Assembly (NCBI GenBank): GCA_963791905.1
Contig: CAWBTX010000004.1
Span: 434,001 to 498,000 of the forward strand
Direction of reading: 5' to 3'
DNA: 64,000 bases
From: Gaiellasilicea sp963791905
GTDB taxonomy: Bacteria > Actinomycetota > Thermoleophilia > Gaiellales > Gaiellaceae
Shown here: piece by piece, positions 18,165 through 27,301 of the stretch
Layout of the letters: every line of letters starts with the position of its first letter
Position numbering within the stretch: the stretch's first letter is position 1
The notes under the pieces: generated by a model
Told to the model about the DNA's origin: nothing
What the model saw: the letters and a program-made list of their open reading frames with translations, nothing else
Database searches by the model: none
Translations under genes and position numbers: made by a program

Positions 18165-19428
18165 ATGCGCAGGGTTTCACTCGCCGTCCTGGCGTTGCTG
18201 GGTGCGCTCGTGCTTGCGATTCCCGCTGCGTTCGCGAAGGCGGACGCAACGGCGCAGGCGCCAGGCATCACGGCGAAATCGATCGTCATCGGTGGCACGT
18301 TCCCGCTGACAGGTGCGGCATCGAGCTATGCGCCGATTCCGCAGGCGATGAAGGCGTACTTCAGCTACATCAACGCCCGCCGCGGTCCCGACGGGAAGCG
18401 CGGCGTCATGGGGCGCCAGATCGTGTTCAAGTACTACGACGACGGCTACAACCCGGTCAACTCCGTCCAGCTGCAGCGCAAGCTCGTGCAGGAGGACAAG
18501 GTGTTCGCCGTCGTCGGCACGCTCGGCACGGAGGTCAACGAGGCCGTGCAGCCGTTCCTCAACGACTCGAAGGTGCCGCACGTGCTCGTCTCGACCGGCG
18601 CCAGCGAGTGGGGCACGAACTGGAAGAAGTACCCGTGGACGATCGGCTGGCAGCCCGACTACATCGCCGAGGGTCGCCTCTACGGGACCGACATCCGGCA
18701 GAACAAGCCGAACGCGAAGATCGCCATCCTGTACCAGAACGACAGCTACGGGAAGGACTATCTCGTCGGCTTCAAGGCCGCGCTCGGGACGGCCAAGGTG
18801 CGGTCGCAGATCGTCGCGCGAGGAGCCGTTCGAGGTGACGGCGACGAGCCCGCAGTCGCAGCTCGTGAAGCTGCGCAGCTCGGGCGCCGACACGCTCGTC
18901 ATTCTCGTGACCCCGCGGCCGACGATCCAGACCTACGCGATCATCCGCGCGCTCGGCTGGAAGCCGGCGAACATCTACGTCAACTCCGTCTCGGCGACGG
19001 ACGCGTTCATGACGACGGCGGTCGCCTCGTCGAGCGCGGACACGGTCAACGGCTCGATCAGCGCCGCGTACCTGAAGGACCCGGCGTCGCCGCAGTGGGC
19101 GAACGACGCCACGGTCAAGCAGTACCTGGCGCTGATGGCGAAGTACAACCCGCGGGCACGCACGTCCGACGGGCTGAACTTCTACGGCTTCGCCAAGGCG
19201 CACACGTTCGTCCGGGCGATGTACAAGGCCGGGGCCAACCCGACGCGCGAAGGCCTCATGAAGGCTCTCCTCAGCTTCAACGAGACGAGCCCGTTCGCGC
19301 TGCCGGGTGTCCGGTTGAAGACGTCCGCCACCGACCGCTTCATCATCTCGCACCAGCAGATGATCCGGTTCAACAACGGCAGCTGGACCCTCACGGGCAA
19401 GCTGGTCGACGGGCGGCCTCGCGGCTAG
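18165..19428 (+). CDS. LivK-type branched-chain amino acid ABC transporter substrate-binding protein
   Basis: Periplasmic-type binding protein (Peripla_BP_6) of about 420 residues, the likely receptor of the Liv system encoded at 39.5-43 kb. It has a signal peptide from MRRVSLAVLALLGALVLAIP to an AFAKA cleavage site without a lipobox Cys. ITAKSIVIGGTFPLTGAAS opens the mature protein, with FKYYDDGYNPVNSVQ, FAVVGTLGTEVNEAV and KIAILYQNDSYGKDYLVGFK. ATG 18165 is set by GAAGGAG seven bases upstream; a TTG at 18144 lacks such a site. One insertion near 18822 splits the frame. A strong terminator follows. The ligand could be an amino acid, amide or carboxylic acid. Confidence 0.88.
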
Positions 19429-19453
19429 CAGCGCTCCTGTCTAGCGGTAGTCT

Positions 19454-19486
19454 CCGGGGCCGGCACTCGCCGGCCCCGGCGTTTTT
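19454..19486 (+). terminator. Intrinsic terminator after the LivK-type gene
   Basis: A perfect 11-bp inverted repeat (CCGGGGCCGGC and its complement) with loop ACTC is followed by CG and five T. It lies 25 bases after the stop and ends two bases before the ATG of the acyl-CoA dehydrogenase. That gene must therefore be read through or started inside the hairpin region. Confidence 0.85.
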
Positions 19487-19487
19487 C

Positions 19488-20640
19488 ATGGACTTCACGC
19501 TCACCGCTGACCAGGAGCTGATTCGCGCGACCGCGCGCGAGCTCTGCGAGCGCGAGCTCGTCCCGAACGCGCGCGACTGGGACCACGCGGAGGAGCTGCC
19601 GCGCGCGCTCGTGGGCACGCTCGCGGGCGCCGGCTTCCTCGCGGCATCGCTGCCCGAGGAGCTCGGCGGCGGTGGGCTCGACGCGGTCTCGTACTGCCTG
19701 CTCTGCGAGGAGCTCGGCAGGGCCGACTCGTCCGTTCGCGGCATCGTCTCCGTCTCGAACGGGCTCTACGGGAAGACGATCGCGAAGTGGGGGAGCGACG
19801 CGCAGAAGGCGCAGCACCTGCCCGCTCTCGCGACCGGCGAGCGGCCTCGGCTGCTACGCGCTGACCGAGCCCGGCTGCGGCTCGGACGCCGCCGCTCTCG
19901 CAACGCGCGCCGAGCGGGACGGGGACCAGTGGGTGCTGTCAGGCTCGAAGGTCTTCATCACGCTGGGCTCGTGGGCGAGCACGGCGATCGTGTTCGCTCG
20001 CACCGGTGGCGAGGGACCCCGTGGCATCACGGCGTTCCTCGTGCCGACCGACGCGGACGGCTTCGCGGCGACGCCGATGAAGGGCAAGCTCGGGCTCCGG
20101 GCCCAGGACACGGCGGAGCTCACGCTCGACGGCGTCCGCGTGCCCGACTCTGCCCGGCTCGGCGACGAGGGTCAGGGGTTCAAGGTCGCGATGTCGGCGC
20201 TGGACAACGGCCGCATCTCGCTCGCCGCCGGCTGCGTCGGGATCGCGCAGGGCTGCCTCGATGCCTGCGTCGCGTACGCCGGTGAGCGACAGGCGTTCGG
20301 ACGCCCGGTCGCCGGGTTCCAGCTCGTCCAGCAGCTGCTGGCGGAGATGCACGTCGAGACGGAGGCCGCCCGCCTGCTGACCTGGAAGGCCGCGGCACTC
20401 GCCGACGCGGGCGAGCCGTACACGACGGAGGCCGCCGTGGCGAAGTGGTACGCGAGCGAGGCGGCGGTGCGGGCGGCGAACGCCGCCGTCCAGGTCCTCG
20501 GCGGCTACGGCTACGTCGACGAGTACCCGGTCGCGAAATATCTGCGTGACGCGCGCGTTACGACGCTGTACGAGGGAACGAGCCAGATCCAGACGCTCAT
20601 CGTCGGTCGCGCGCTGACCGGCGAGAGCGCATTCACGTAA
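19488..20640 (+). CDS. Acyl-CoA dehydrogenase
   Basis: FAD enzyme that oxidises an acyl-CoA to the 2-enoyl-CoA. About 384 residues. In order: MDFTLTADQELIRATARE, the FAD/substrate loop CYALTEPGCGSDAAAL, KVFITLGSWAS, DNGRISLAAGCVGIAQGCLD, GERQAFGRPVAGFQLVQ, VQVLGGYGYVDEYPV, and the base-bearing LYEGTSQIQTLIVGRAL (catalytic Glu). One insertion near 19845 divides the frame. The start ATG directly follows a terminator. The thiolase starts 11 bases downstream, so they form a beta-oxidation pair. Confidence 0.9.
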
Positions 20641-20651
20641 GGAGAGACCGA

Positions 20652-21812
20652 ATGCCCGAAGCTGTCATCGTCGCCGCCGCCCGCACGCCGATCGGGCGCG
20701 CCGCCAAGGGCTCGTTCGCCGACGTGCGTCCCGACGACCTGCTCGCGTTCGCGATCAAGGAAGCGGTCGCGCAGGTGCCGGAGCTCGACACGAACGAGAT
20801 CGTGGACGTCATGGTCGGCTGCGGCTTCCCGCAGGAGAAGCAGGGCATGAATCTCGCGCGCCGTGCCGCGCTGCTCGCGGGGCTGCCGAAGAGCGTGCCG
20901 GGGACGACGGTGAACCGCTTCTGCGCGTCCTCGCTCCAGACCGCGCGCATGGCCTTCCACGCGATCAAGGCGGGCGAGGGAGATGTGTACGTCGCGGCCG
21001 GCGTCGAGTCGATCTCGCAGGTCGACGGCTATCCGAAGGACGCCGACGAGCTCCACCCGAGGCTCGTCGGCGAGGGCGCGATCGCCAACGTGTACATCCC
21101 GATGGGGATGACGGCGGAGAACGTGGCCGACCGCTACGACGTCTCGCGCGAGGACATGGACCGCTTCGCGCAGCGCTCGCAGGAGCGCGCGGTCGCCGCA
21201 CAGGAGTCAGGCTTCTTCGAGCGGGAGCTCTCCCCGTACACGAAGGAGGACGGCACTGTTGTCTCGGCCGACGACGGGCCGCGGCCGTCGTCCACGCTCG
21301 AGAAGCTTGCGGAGCTGCAGCCGGCCTTCAGGCCGGACGGACGCGTCACCGCCGGCAACGCGTGCCCGCTGAACGACGGCGCCGCCGCCCTCGTGATCAC
21401 CTCCGAGGAGCGGGCGACCGAGCTCGGGCTGAAGCCCCGCGCCCGCATCCTCTCGACGGCCGTCACCGGCCTCGACCCCGAGATCATGGGCGTCGGCCCG
21501 ATCGAGGCGATCCGCACCGCCCTCGGCCGCGCGGGCATGACGATCGACGACGTCGACGTGATGGAGCTGAACGAGGCATTCGCGGCCCAGGTGATCCCGG
21601 TCTGCCGCGAGGTCGGAGTCGACCCCTTCGGCGAGAAGCTCAACCCGCACGGCGGCGCGATCGCCCTCGGCCACCCGTACGGCATGACCGGCGCGCGGAT
21701 CATGTGCACGCTGCTCAACGACCTCGACACGCTGGACCAGACCGTCGGCCTCGAGACGATGTGCGTCGGCGGCGGCCAGGGGATGGCGATGGTCGTCGAG
21801 CGCCTGAACTAG
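20652..21812 (+). CDS. Acetyl-CoA acyltransferase (thiolase)
   Basis: Last step of beta-oxidation: thiolytic cleavage of 3-ketoacyl-CoA. 386 residues, intact. The nucleophile Cys 91 is in NRFCASSLQTA, the NEAFAAQ loop is near 315, the His in GGAIALGHPYGMTGA near 345, and the second Cys in CVGGGQGMA near 373. AAGGAGAGACCG precedes the ATG. It is part of a run with the dehydrogenase upstream and the kinase-like gene immediately after the stop. Biosynthetic acetoacetyl-CoA thiolase is a less likely alternative in this context. Confidence 0.93.
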   Translation: MPEAVIVAAARTPIGRAAKGSFADVRPDDLLAFAIKEAVAQVPELDTNEIVDVMVGCGFPQEKQGMNLARRAALLAGLPKSVPGTTVNRFCASSLQTARMAFHAIKAGEGDVYVAAGVESISQVDGYPKDADELHPRLVGEGAIANVYIPMGMTAENVADRYDVSREDMDRFAQRSQERAVAAQESGFFERELSPYTKEDGTVVSADDGPRPSSTLEKLAELQPAFRPDGRVTAGNACPLNDGAAALVITSEERATELGLKPRARILSTAVTGLDPEIMGVGPIEAIRTALGRAGMTIDDVDVMELNEAFAAQVIPVCREVGVDPFGEKLNPHGGAIALGHPYGMTGARIMCTLLNDLDTLDQTVGLETMCVGGGQGMAMVVERLN

Positions 21813-22562
21813 GTGCTCTCGGCGGCCGTCTCCGCGGCGCTCGCGGCGACTGCGCGGGAGGTGGCGGCCGAATGGGGCCTCGAGCTGGGCGAGCCCTACG
21901 ATTTCGCGTGCTGGTCGTACGTGGCGCCCGCCGGCGCCGACGCCGTGTTGAAGGTGACGCCGGCGGGCGACGACGAGGCAGAGGACGAGGCCGACGGGCT
22001 CGCGTTGTGGGACGGTGACGGGGCGGTGCGCCTGCTCCGGCACGACCGGGAGCGGCGGGCGCTGCTGCTCGAGCGGGCAGAGGACGACATCTCCGGGCTC
22101 GACGAGGAGGTGGCGACCCGGATCGCCGTCGAGACCGCGCTGAAGCTGTGGCGGCCCGCGGCGGAGCCGTTCCGCTGGATCGGCGACCATGTGCCGAGAT
22201 GGCTCGACCGAGCCGCCGGGCACCCGCTCCTCCCGCTGGCGCGGGAGCTCTACGCGTCGCTCGAGGTCGGCCGCGAGACGCTCGTGCACGGCGACTTCCA
22301 CCACCACAACATCCTCCGCTCGCCGCGCGGCGCCCTCGCGATCGACGCGAAGCCGATGCTCGGCGAGCGCGAGTACGACGTGCCGTCGTTCCTCTGGAAC
22401 CCGCTCCACTACAGGATGCGCCGCGACGTGACCGAAAGGCGGCTCGCCGCGTTCGCCGCGGCCGGGCTCGACGATGAGCGGATGCGGAACTGGGGCGTGA
22501 TCCGAGGGGCGTGCCTGCTCAGGGACGAGAACGAGTCCCAGGTGCTACGCGCGCTCGTCTAG
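21813..22562 (+). CDS. Aminoglycoside/hydroxyurea phosphotransferase-like kinase (APH(6) family)
   Basis: Protein-kinase-fold small-molecule kinase, 249 residues, intact. The catalytic loop reads VHGDFHHHNILRS and the metal loop AIDAKPMLGEREYDVPSFLWNPL, both typical of the APH(6)/hur family of streptomycin and hydroxyurea kinases. GTG begins directly after the thiolase stop (TAG-GTG). Whether it confers resistance is not shown; many chromosomal members have unknown substrates. It overlaps the convergent histidine phosphatase by 18 bases. Confidence 0.82.
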   Translation: MLSAAVSAALAATAREVAAEWGLELGEPYDFACWSYVAPAGADAVLKVTPAGDDEAEDEADGLALWDGDGAVRLLRHDRERRALLLERAEDDISGLDEEVATRIAVETALKLWRPAAEPFRWIGDHVPRWLDRAAGHPLLPLARELYASLEVGRETLVHGDFHHHNILRSPRGALAIDAKPMLGEREYDVPSFLWNPLHYRMRRDVTERRLAAFAAAGLDDERMRNWGVIRGACLLRDENESQVLRALV

Positions 22563-23213
22563 GTACGGCCGCAACTGCTCCCAGAGGTGCTCCATCGTCG
22601 TCTCGCGCGCCGGATGGAGCGGGTCGTACGGGACGTAGTTGACGATGCGCACGATCCAGCCGTCGGAGCCGACGTCGAGGACGTTCAGGCACGCCGGCGC
22701 CTGCTCGAAGGCGCCGAGGTAGACGCGGGAGCCGGTAAGCGCATACGAGAGGACGATCCGGTTGACGCCGCCGTGCAGCACGGCGAGGGCGGTGTCCCAT
22801 TCGCGCGCGAGCAGCCGATCGATCGCGGGGTGAACGCGGTCGAGCGCCTCGCCGAGCGACTCGCCGCCGAGGAAGCGTGCGGCCTCGTCCGTCACGCGGA
22901 GCGCACCGACGAACGCCTGCTCGAGCTCCTCGCGCGGGACCGCATCGAGCCTGCCGCCGCGCCACTCCGAGAGCTCGGACCAGCTCTCGACCTCCCGCCC
23001 GGGCGCGACGAGCTCGGCGGTCTCGACGGTCCGCGGCAGGCCGCTCGCGACGACGAGGTCGAGCTCGACCTCCGCGAGCGCCTGGCGCGCCGCCTCGGCC
23101 TGCTCGCGGCCCCTCGGAGTGAGCGACACCTGCTCGGGGTTGACCGGCCGTCCGTCCTCGTCGACGTACGACACCTCCGCGTGCCGCATCAGGTACAGGC
23201 GCCGCCTGCTCAT
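22545..23213 (-). CDS. Histidine phosphatase family protein
   Basis: Phosphoglycerate-mutase-like phosphatase of 222 residues. The catalytic His is in YLMRHAEVSYVDEDG (RHA in place of the usual RHG). The second Arg lies in VVASGLPRTVETAEL and the second His in ALAVLHGGVNRIVLSYAL. The substrate is unknown. ATG 23213 overlaps the nadR stop (ATGA), making it the last gene of a four-gene coupled run that begins with the phosphotransferase at 25455. A role in phosphorylated nucleotide or nicotinamide intermediates is possible from context only. Confidence 0.85.
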   Translation of the reverse strand: MSRRRLYLMRHAEVSYVDEDGRPVNPEQVSLTPRGREQAEAARQALAEVELDLVVASGLPRTVETAELVAPGREVESWSELSEWRGGRLDAVPREELEQAFVGALRVTDEAARFLGGESLGEALDRVHPAIDRLLAREWDTALAVLHGGVNRIVLSYALTGSRVYLGAFEQAPACLNVLDVGSDGWIVRIVNYVPYDPLHPARETTMEHLWEQLRPYLDERA

Positions 23214-24185
23214 TCCAGCCCGAGCGCCTGCCTGACCCTCGCCACGCGCTGCTCCACCGGCCCGCTCAGGGTCACGTAGGGAATCCCGCGGCGCTCCAGA
23301 TCGCGCACCTGCTGGTGCTGGAACTCGTCCGCGGCCGCTCCCCGCATCTCGCGAGTGCCGTCGTCCACCCACGGGAAGTCGTTGTCGCAGAGAAACCAGG
23401 TGTAGTCGCCGACGGTGGCGTCGACGAGCTCGTGCAGGCGCGCATCTGCGGTGCCGTAGGAGCGCAGCGACCAGTGCAGCGTCGTCCAGGCGTTCGTGTC
23501 GCAGAAGAGATAGCGACGCGAGTGCCGCGCCGCCGCGTCCTCCCGCTGTCGCTGGCGCCTCGCCGTCTTCAGGTGGTCGGCGAAGGAACCCTCGAGCCCC
23601 TGCGCCTCCCAGAGCTCTCGACCGAACTCGTGCGTCCAGAGTGTGTCGAGCTCCTCGGCCAGCCGCTCGTGCGAGCGTCGACTTCCCGGTGGACTCGGTG
23701 CCGACGAAGACGACACGCTCGATCAGGGAGGAGTAGACGAGCGGATCCATCCACCCGCGGTACGCATAGAGGTCGGACCGGATGACGGTGCCCGACGTCG
23801 GGACGAGCGTGCGCGACTCGTCGACGAGGACGTGCTCGGCGCCGAGCAGCCCTGCGAAGCGCGCGTAGCCCGGCTCGCTCGAGAACACGCGGTCGAACCG
23901 GCCGAGAAACGCGACTCCCTCCGCATACAGCTCGGCGTGGGCCGGATCGTCCGTGTCCACCTCGCCCGCAAGCGGATCGGCGATGCCGAGGATGTTCTCC
24001 GCCTGCGGATAGAGCTCCCGCAGCCAGCGCAACCGAAGCTCAATCGGCATCCGCCCGGTGTCCGGCCGGGGGCTGTCGTAGACGACGATCGTCAAATCGT
24101 CCACGCGCGAGAGCGCCGTCTCGATCATCAATTGGTGGCCGCGGTGCAGCGGCAGGAACTTCCCGAAGACGAGCCCACGCTTCAT
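23210..24185 (-). CDS. nadR: NadR-like NMN adenylyltransferase / ribosylnicotinamide kinase, one frameshift
   Basis: Two-domain NAD salvage protein of about 325 residues. The N-terminal nucleotidyltransferase has GKFLPLHRGHQLMIE (the GxFxPxHxGH signature) and SGTVIRSDLYAYRGWMDP (ISTGT-like loop). The C-terminal kinase has the P-loop GTESTGKSTLA, CDTNAWTT, and FLCDNDFPWVDDGTRE. It makes NAD from NMN and phosphorylates nicotinamide riboside. No N-terminal helix-turn-helix is present, so it is not itself a repressor like the enterobacterial NadR. Frame shifts near 23678 just after the P-loop. It is coupled by ATGA to the genes on both sides. Confidence 0.88.
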
Positions 24186-24514
24186 CCGTCCTCGTACTTC
24201 GCGAGGTAGCGCGGGTTCGAGATCCGCAGCTTCTGCGCTACCTGCTCCTTCAGGATCGCGACCACGTCGTCGGGGACGTCGCCGGCGCGGATCCTGCGGG
24301 CGAGCTCCCAGTCCTCTTCTCTGTGCTTGTCCAAATCGGGCGGCGTCGTCGCCCAGAGCTCGCGCTCGGCGATGCCGAGGCCGTTGATCGCGACGAGCGT
24401 CCGGAACTTCAGCCGGTGGTCGTCCAGGATGGGGAGGATCTCCGCCTGCAGGAACTCGCGCACGGCCTCCGCCAGCTCCTGCGCAGTTGGTCGATCAAAT
24501 TGCGGGGCGGTCAT
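24182..24514 (-). CDS. DUF6285-like protein
   Basis: 110 residues, intact. It reads QELAEAVREFLQAEILPILD, then FRTLVAINGLGIAERELWA, then an acidic linker and a basic tail (NPRYLAKYEDG). This resembles DUF6285, a small all-helical domain usually found beside APH-like phosphotransferase and acyl-CoA dehydrogenase genes, as here. Function is unknown; a subunit or regulator of the phosphotransferase is the usual guess. It shares ATGA overlaps with the phosphotransferase upstream and nadR downstream. Confidence 0.65.
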   Translation of the reverse strand: MTAPQFDRPTAQELAEAVREFLQAEILPILDDHRLKFRTLVAINGLGIAERELWATTPPDLDKHREEDWELARRIRAGDVPDDVVAILKEQVAQKLRISNPRYLAKYEDG

Positions 24515-25455
24515 GCTGCAGACTCGATGAGGTCCAGGAGCTCGTACTCCATCTCGGCGGCGAGCCGGCCGAGCACGGCGAGCTCGACGCTCCGCTCCTG
24601 GCCGCTGAAGTGACGGCGCGACTGCGTGAGGCAGCCGACCGCCCACTTGACGTTGCCGAACACCTCCCAGACAAGGAGCTCCTCACGGGTCACCTCGATC
24701 CCGGTCAGCTCCGCGTAGCGCTCGAGGTAAAGGTCGAGGTCGGCGACGCCGCCGAGGTGCTTGTCGTCCGCGCCGAAGCGCCAGGCACGGACGAGCGGCC
24801 ACGCGAGATCCTCGACCGGGTCGGAGAGGTGTGCGAACTCCCAGTCGAGGACGGCCACGAGGCCGTGCTCGTCGACGGCCACGTTGCCGATCCGCCAGTC
24901 GCCGTGCACGACTACCGGCCTGCGCCAATTTGGGTCAGCAGGGCTCGGCAGGCGTTCCTTGGCCCAGTGGAGCCCGAGCTCGATCGCGGGGTGCGGCTCG
25001 CCGACCGAGTCGAGCTCCGCGTAGAAGCGGGCGACCTTGTCAGGGGCGACGAGAAACGGCAGCCGTGACGGCGGGATCGCGTGGATCTTCGCCAGTTCCT
25101 CCGCGAGCTGGACGTCGAGCCCGGCCGGCGGGCTCTTCACGATCCGCCGCCCGATCGTCTCGCCCTTGATCCGTTGCATCACGAACGCCTCGCGGCCCTC
25201 GATCTCGCCGAGGTAGGCGATCGGCTCCGGCACCTTCACGCCCGCCTCGTGGGCTGCCCGCAGGACCTCGAACTCCTGCTCCAGCGTCAGCGTCCCCTGG
25301 TGGATCACGCCTCCAGCCGCCCGCCGAACGAGCAGCTCGCGGCCCTCCGAGTCGACGGCCCAGGCCTCCTTCGAGGCGCCGCCCGCGAGCAGTACCGCGC
25401 GCTCGACCGGAGCATCGAGCGCTGCCGCGAACGCATTCTGAAGAGCCCGGCTCAC
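24511..25455 (-). CDS. APH-like phosphotransferase family protein (ACAD10 type)
   Basis: Kinase-fold phosphotransferase of 314 residues, similar to the kinase domain of acyl-CoA dehydrogenase family member 10. Seen: FVMQRIKGETIGRRIV, catalytic loop VVVHGDWRIGNVAVDE, metal loop AVLDWEFAHLSDPVEDLAWPL. Members act with acyl-CoA dehydrogenases, and some phosphorylate hydroxyacyl groups. GTG 25455 is chosen because AAGG lies upstream and the family N-terminus begins here; the frame is open to 25560. The 154 bases between it and the LLM gene show no gene. First of four ATGA-coupled genes. Confidence 0.82.
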   Translation of the reverse strand: MSRALQNAFAAALDAPVERAVLLAGGASKEAWAVDSEGRELLVRRAAGGVIHQGTLTLEQEFEVLRAAHEAGVKVPEPIAYLGEIEGREAFVMQRIKGETIGRRIVKSPPAGLDVQLAEELAKIHAIPPSRLPFLVAPDKVARFYAELDSVGEPHPAIELGLHWAKERLPSPADPNWRRPVVVHGDWRIGNVAVDEHGLVAVLDWEFAHLSDPVEDLAWPLVRAWRFGADDKHLGGVADLDLYLERYAELTGIEVTREELLVWEVFGNVKWAVGCLTQSRRHFSGQERSVELAVLGRLAAEMEYELLDLIESAA

Positions 25456-25609
25456 GACGAAGCCTTGAGCCGCGCGAGCACGCTCGATGGCGCGCTGCGG
25501 CGTCCTCGGTCGCGCCCGTAGCCTCCGGCTACGAACACTCCCTGCGTCCTTGCATCGCATCCGCCGAGCGCACTCGCGCGGCGAAGCGTCGTCGCGAGCC
25601 GGGCTCCCT

Positions 25610-26608
25610 TCACAAGAGGAGCTCGGCCATCACAGCGAGCGCTTCCTTCTGCCTCGTCTGCACGAGGAGCGTCGTGACGCCGGCCTCCCGCCAGGCCTCG
25701 AGACGCTCTGCGATCCGCTCCTTCGGGCCGACGAGGGCGATCTCGTCCACGAGCTCGTCAGGGACGGCCATGGCCGCCTCGCCCTTCATGCCCGATAGGT
25801 AGAGCTCCTGGATCTTCGCCGCGGCTTCCTCGAAGCCGTAGCGCTGCGTAAGCGAGTTGTAGAAGTTCTTCCCGCGCGCGCCCATGCCGCCGATGTACAG
25901 CGCGAGCATCGGCTTCAACACGTCCCTGCACGCCTGCACGTCGTCCTCGACGACCACGGGGCAGAGCGCCGCGATCTCGAACCCGTCCCGCGCGCCGGCG
26001 AGCGACGGCCCGTGGATCTCGCGGAAGCGGTACGGCGAGAAGAAGATCGGCAGCCAGCCGTCCGCGATCTCGACCGCGAGCGCGACGTTCTTGGGGCCGA
26101 GCGCGGCGAGGTAGATCGGCACCTCACGGCGGAGCGGCTTCAAGATCAGCTTCAGCGGCTTGCCGACCCCGGTCGCGTCCTCGCCCGAGTAGGGGATGTC
26201 GTAGTGCGGGCCGTGGTGCTCGACGGTCTCGCGTCGCAGCGCCGAGCGCACGATCTCGACGTACTCGCGCGTGCGGCCGAGCGGCTTGCCCCAGGGAACG
26301 CCGTGCCAGCCCTCGACCACCTGCGGCCCTGACGTGCCCAAGCCGAGGAGGACGCGCCCGCCGGAGAGGTGATCGAGCGTGGCGACCGTCATCGCGGTCG
26401 CGGCCGGCGTGCGCGCCGGTATCTGCATGATCGCCGTGCCGATCCCGATCCGCTCGGTCCGGGCGCCGATCCAGCTCGCGACGCTGACCGCGTCGGCGCC
26501 CCACGCCTCCGACGTCCACACCGAGTGGAAGCCGAGCCGGTCCGCCTCGACGCCGTACTCGACCGCGGACCTGGGGTCGTCGTAGCCGAGCTGGATGCCG
26601 AGCTTCAT
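25610..26608 (-). CDS. LLM class F420-dependent oxidoreductase
   Basis: Luciferase-like TIM-barrel flavin/F420 enzyme of 332 residues, intact. Starts MKLGIQLGYDD, with RLGFHSVWTSEAWGADAV, ERIGIGTAIMQIPARTPAATAM, HLSGGRVLLGLGTSGPQVVEGWHG and PIYLAALGPKNVALA. These are features of the F420-dependent subgroup. The window also encodes FbiC, needed to make F420, so the cofactor is available. The substrate cannot be named. It lies 12 bases after the SDR stop in the long minus-strand run. Confidence 0.88.
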   Translation of the reverse strand: MKLGIQLGYDDPRSAVEYGVEADRLGFHSVWTSEAWGADAVSVASWIGARTERIGIGTAIMQIPARTPAATAMTVATLDHLSGGRVLLGLGTSGPQVVEGWHGVPWGKPLGRTREYVEIVRSALRRETVEHHGPHYDIPYSGEDATGVGKPLKLILKPLRREVPIYLAALGPKNVALAVEIADGWLPIFFSPYRFREIHGPSLAGARDGFEIAALCPVVVEDDVQACRDVLKPMLALYIGGMGARGKNFYNSLTQRYGFEEAAAKIQELYLSGMKGEAAMAVPDELVDEIALVGPKERIAERLEAWREAGVTTLLVQTRQKEALAVMAELLL

Positions 26609-26620
26609 CGCCTGCCGATC

Positions 26621-27301
26621 CTACGAGAGCTCGGGCACCATGCCCTCGGCGCCCTCGACGCGGGGGCCAGGCACGTTCGGGAAGCGGAACGCGAGCGGCT
26701 CGCGGCCCGGCTGGCACACCCAGGCCTGGCCGGTCTCCGCGCTCCGCGCCGCCACGAGCACCGCCTGCGCGACCTGCTCGGGCTCCAGCAGGGGGAAGCC
26801 GGCCGCGTCGAGGCTCGCCTGCGCCGGCTCGGTCATCGGCGTCCGCACGATCCCAGGGCAGACGAGGTTGATCCGGACCCTCCGCTGCTCCAGCACCGGC
26901 GCCATCGAGCGCGAGTACCCGACGACCGCATGCTTCGTCAGGACGTACAGCGGGTCGGACTCCATCGGGATCAGGCCCGCGAGCGACGCGGTGACGACGA
27001 ACGCGCTACCGGGACGCATCTTCGGCGCGAGCGACTGCACCCCGAAGACGACGCCGTCGACGTTGACGCCGACGATGCGGCGGTAGTCCGCGAGCGACCA
27101 CTCGCTCTTGGCCAGGACGCCGGCGTTCAGGCAGACGAGGTCGGCCGGCTCGACCTCCTCCCAGGCCTCGGGGCTCGAGACGTCGAAGCCGCTGACGAGA
27201 TCGAGCGCGAGGACCGACGTTCCCTCCGACTCGAGCGCGTCGACGATCGCGCGGCCGATCCCGCCCGCGGCGCCAGTGACGACGGCGGTCTCAGGGAACA
27301 A
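26621..27301 (-). CDS. SDR family oxidoreductase
   Basis: Classical short-chain dehydrogenase of 226 residues, intact. NAD(P) motif VVTGAAGGIGRAI, LVCLNAGVL (NAG motif), Ser in VVTASLAGL, and catalytic Tyr-Lys in YVLTKHAVV. The C-terminus NLVCPGIVRTPMTEP is usual. It starts at TTG 27301, overlapping the end of the quinone-oxidoreductase gene by 11 bases. The unusual start is accepted because no other start precedes the glycine motif. It probably oxidises a hydroxyacyl intermediate of the cluster. Confidence 0.85.
   Translation of the reverse strand: MFPETAVVTGAAGGIGRAIVDALESEGTSVLALDLVSGFDVSSPEAWEEVEPADLVCLNAGVLAKSEWSLADYRRIVGVNVDGVVFGVQSLAPKMRPGSAFVVTASLAGLIPMESDPLYVLTKHAVVGYSRSMAPVLEQRRVRINLVCPGIVRTPMTEPAQASLDAAGFPLLEPEQVAQAVLVAARSAETGQAWVCQPGREPLAFRFPNVPGPRVEGAEGMVPELS

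Noticed and set aside
21813..22562. Acquired aminoglycoside-resistance gene
   Set aside because: The kinase is of the APH(6)-like family but lies in a normal chromosomal context with matching GC and no mobile element, so resistance is not implied.
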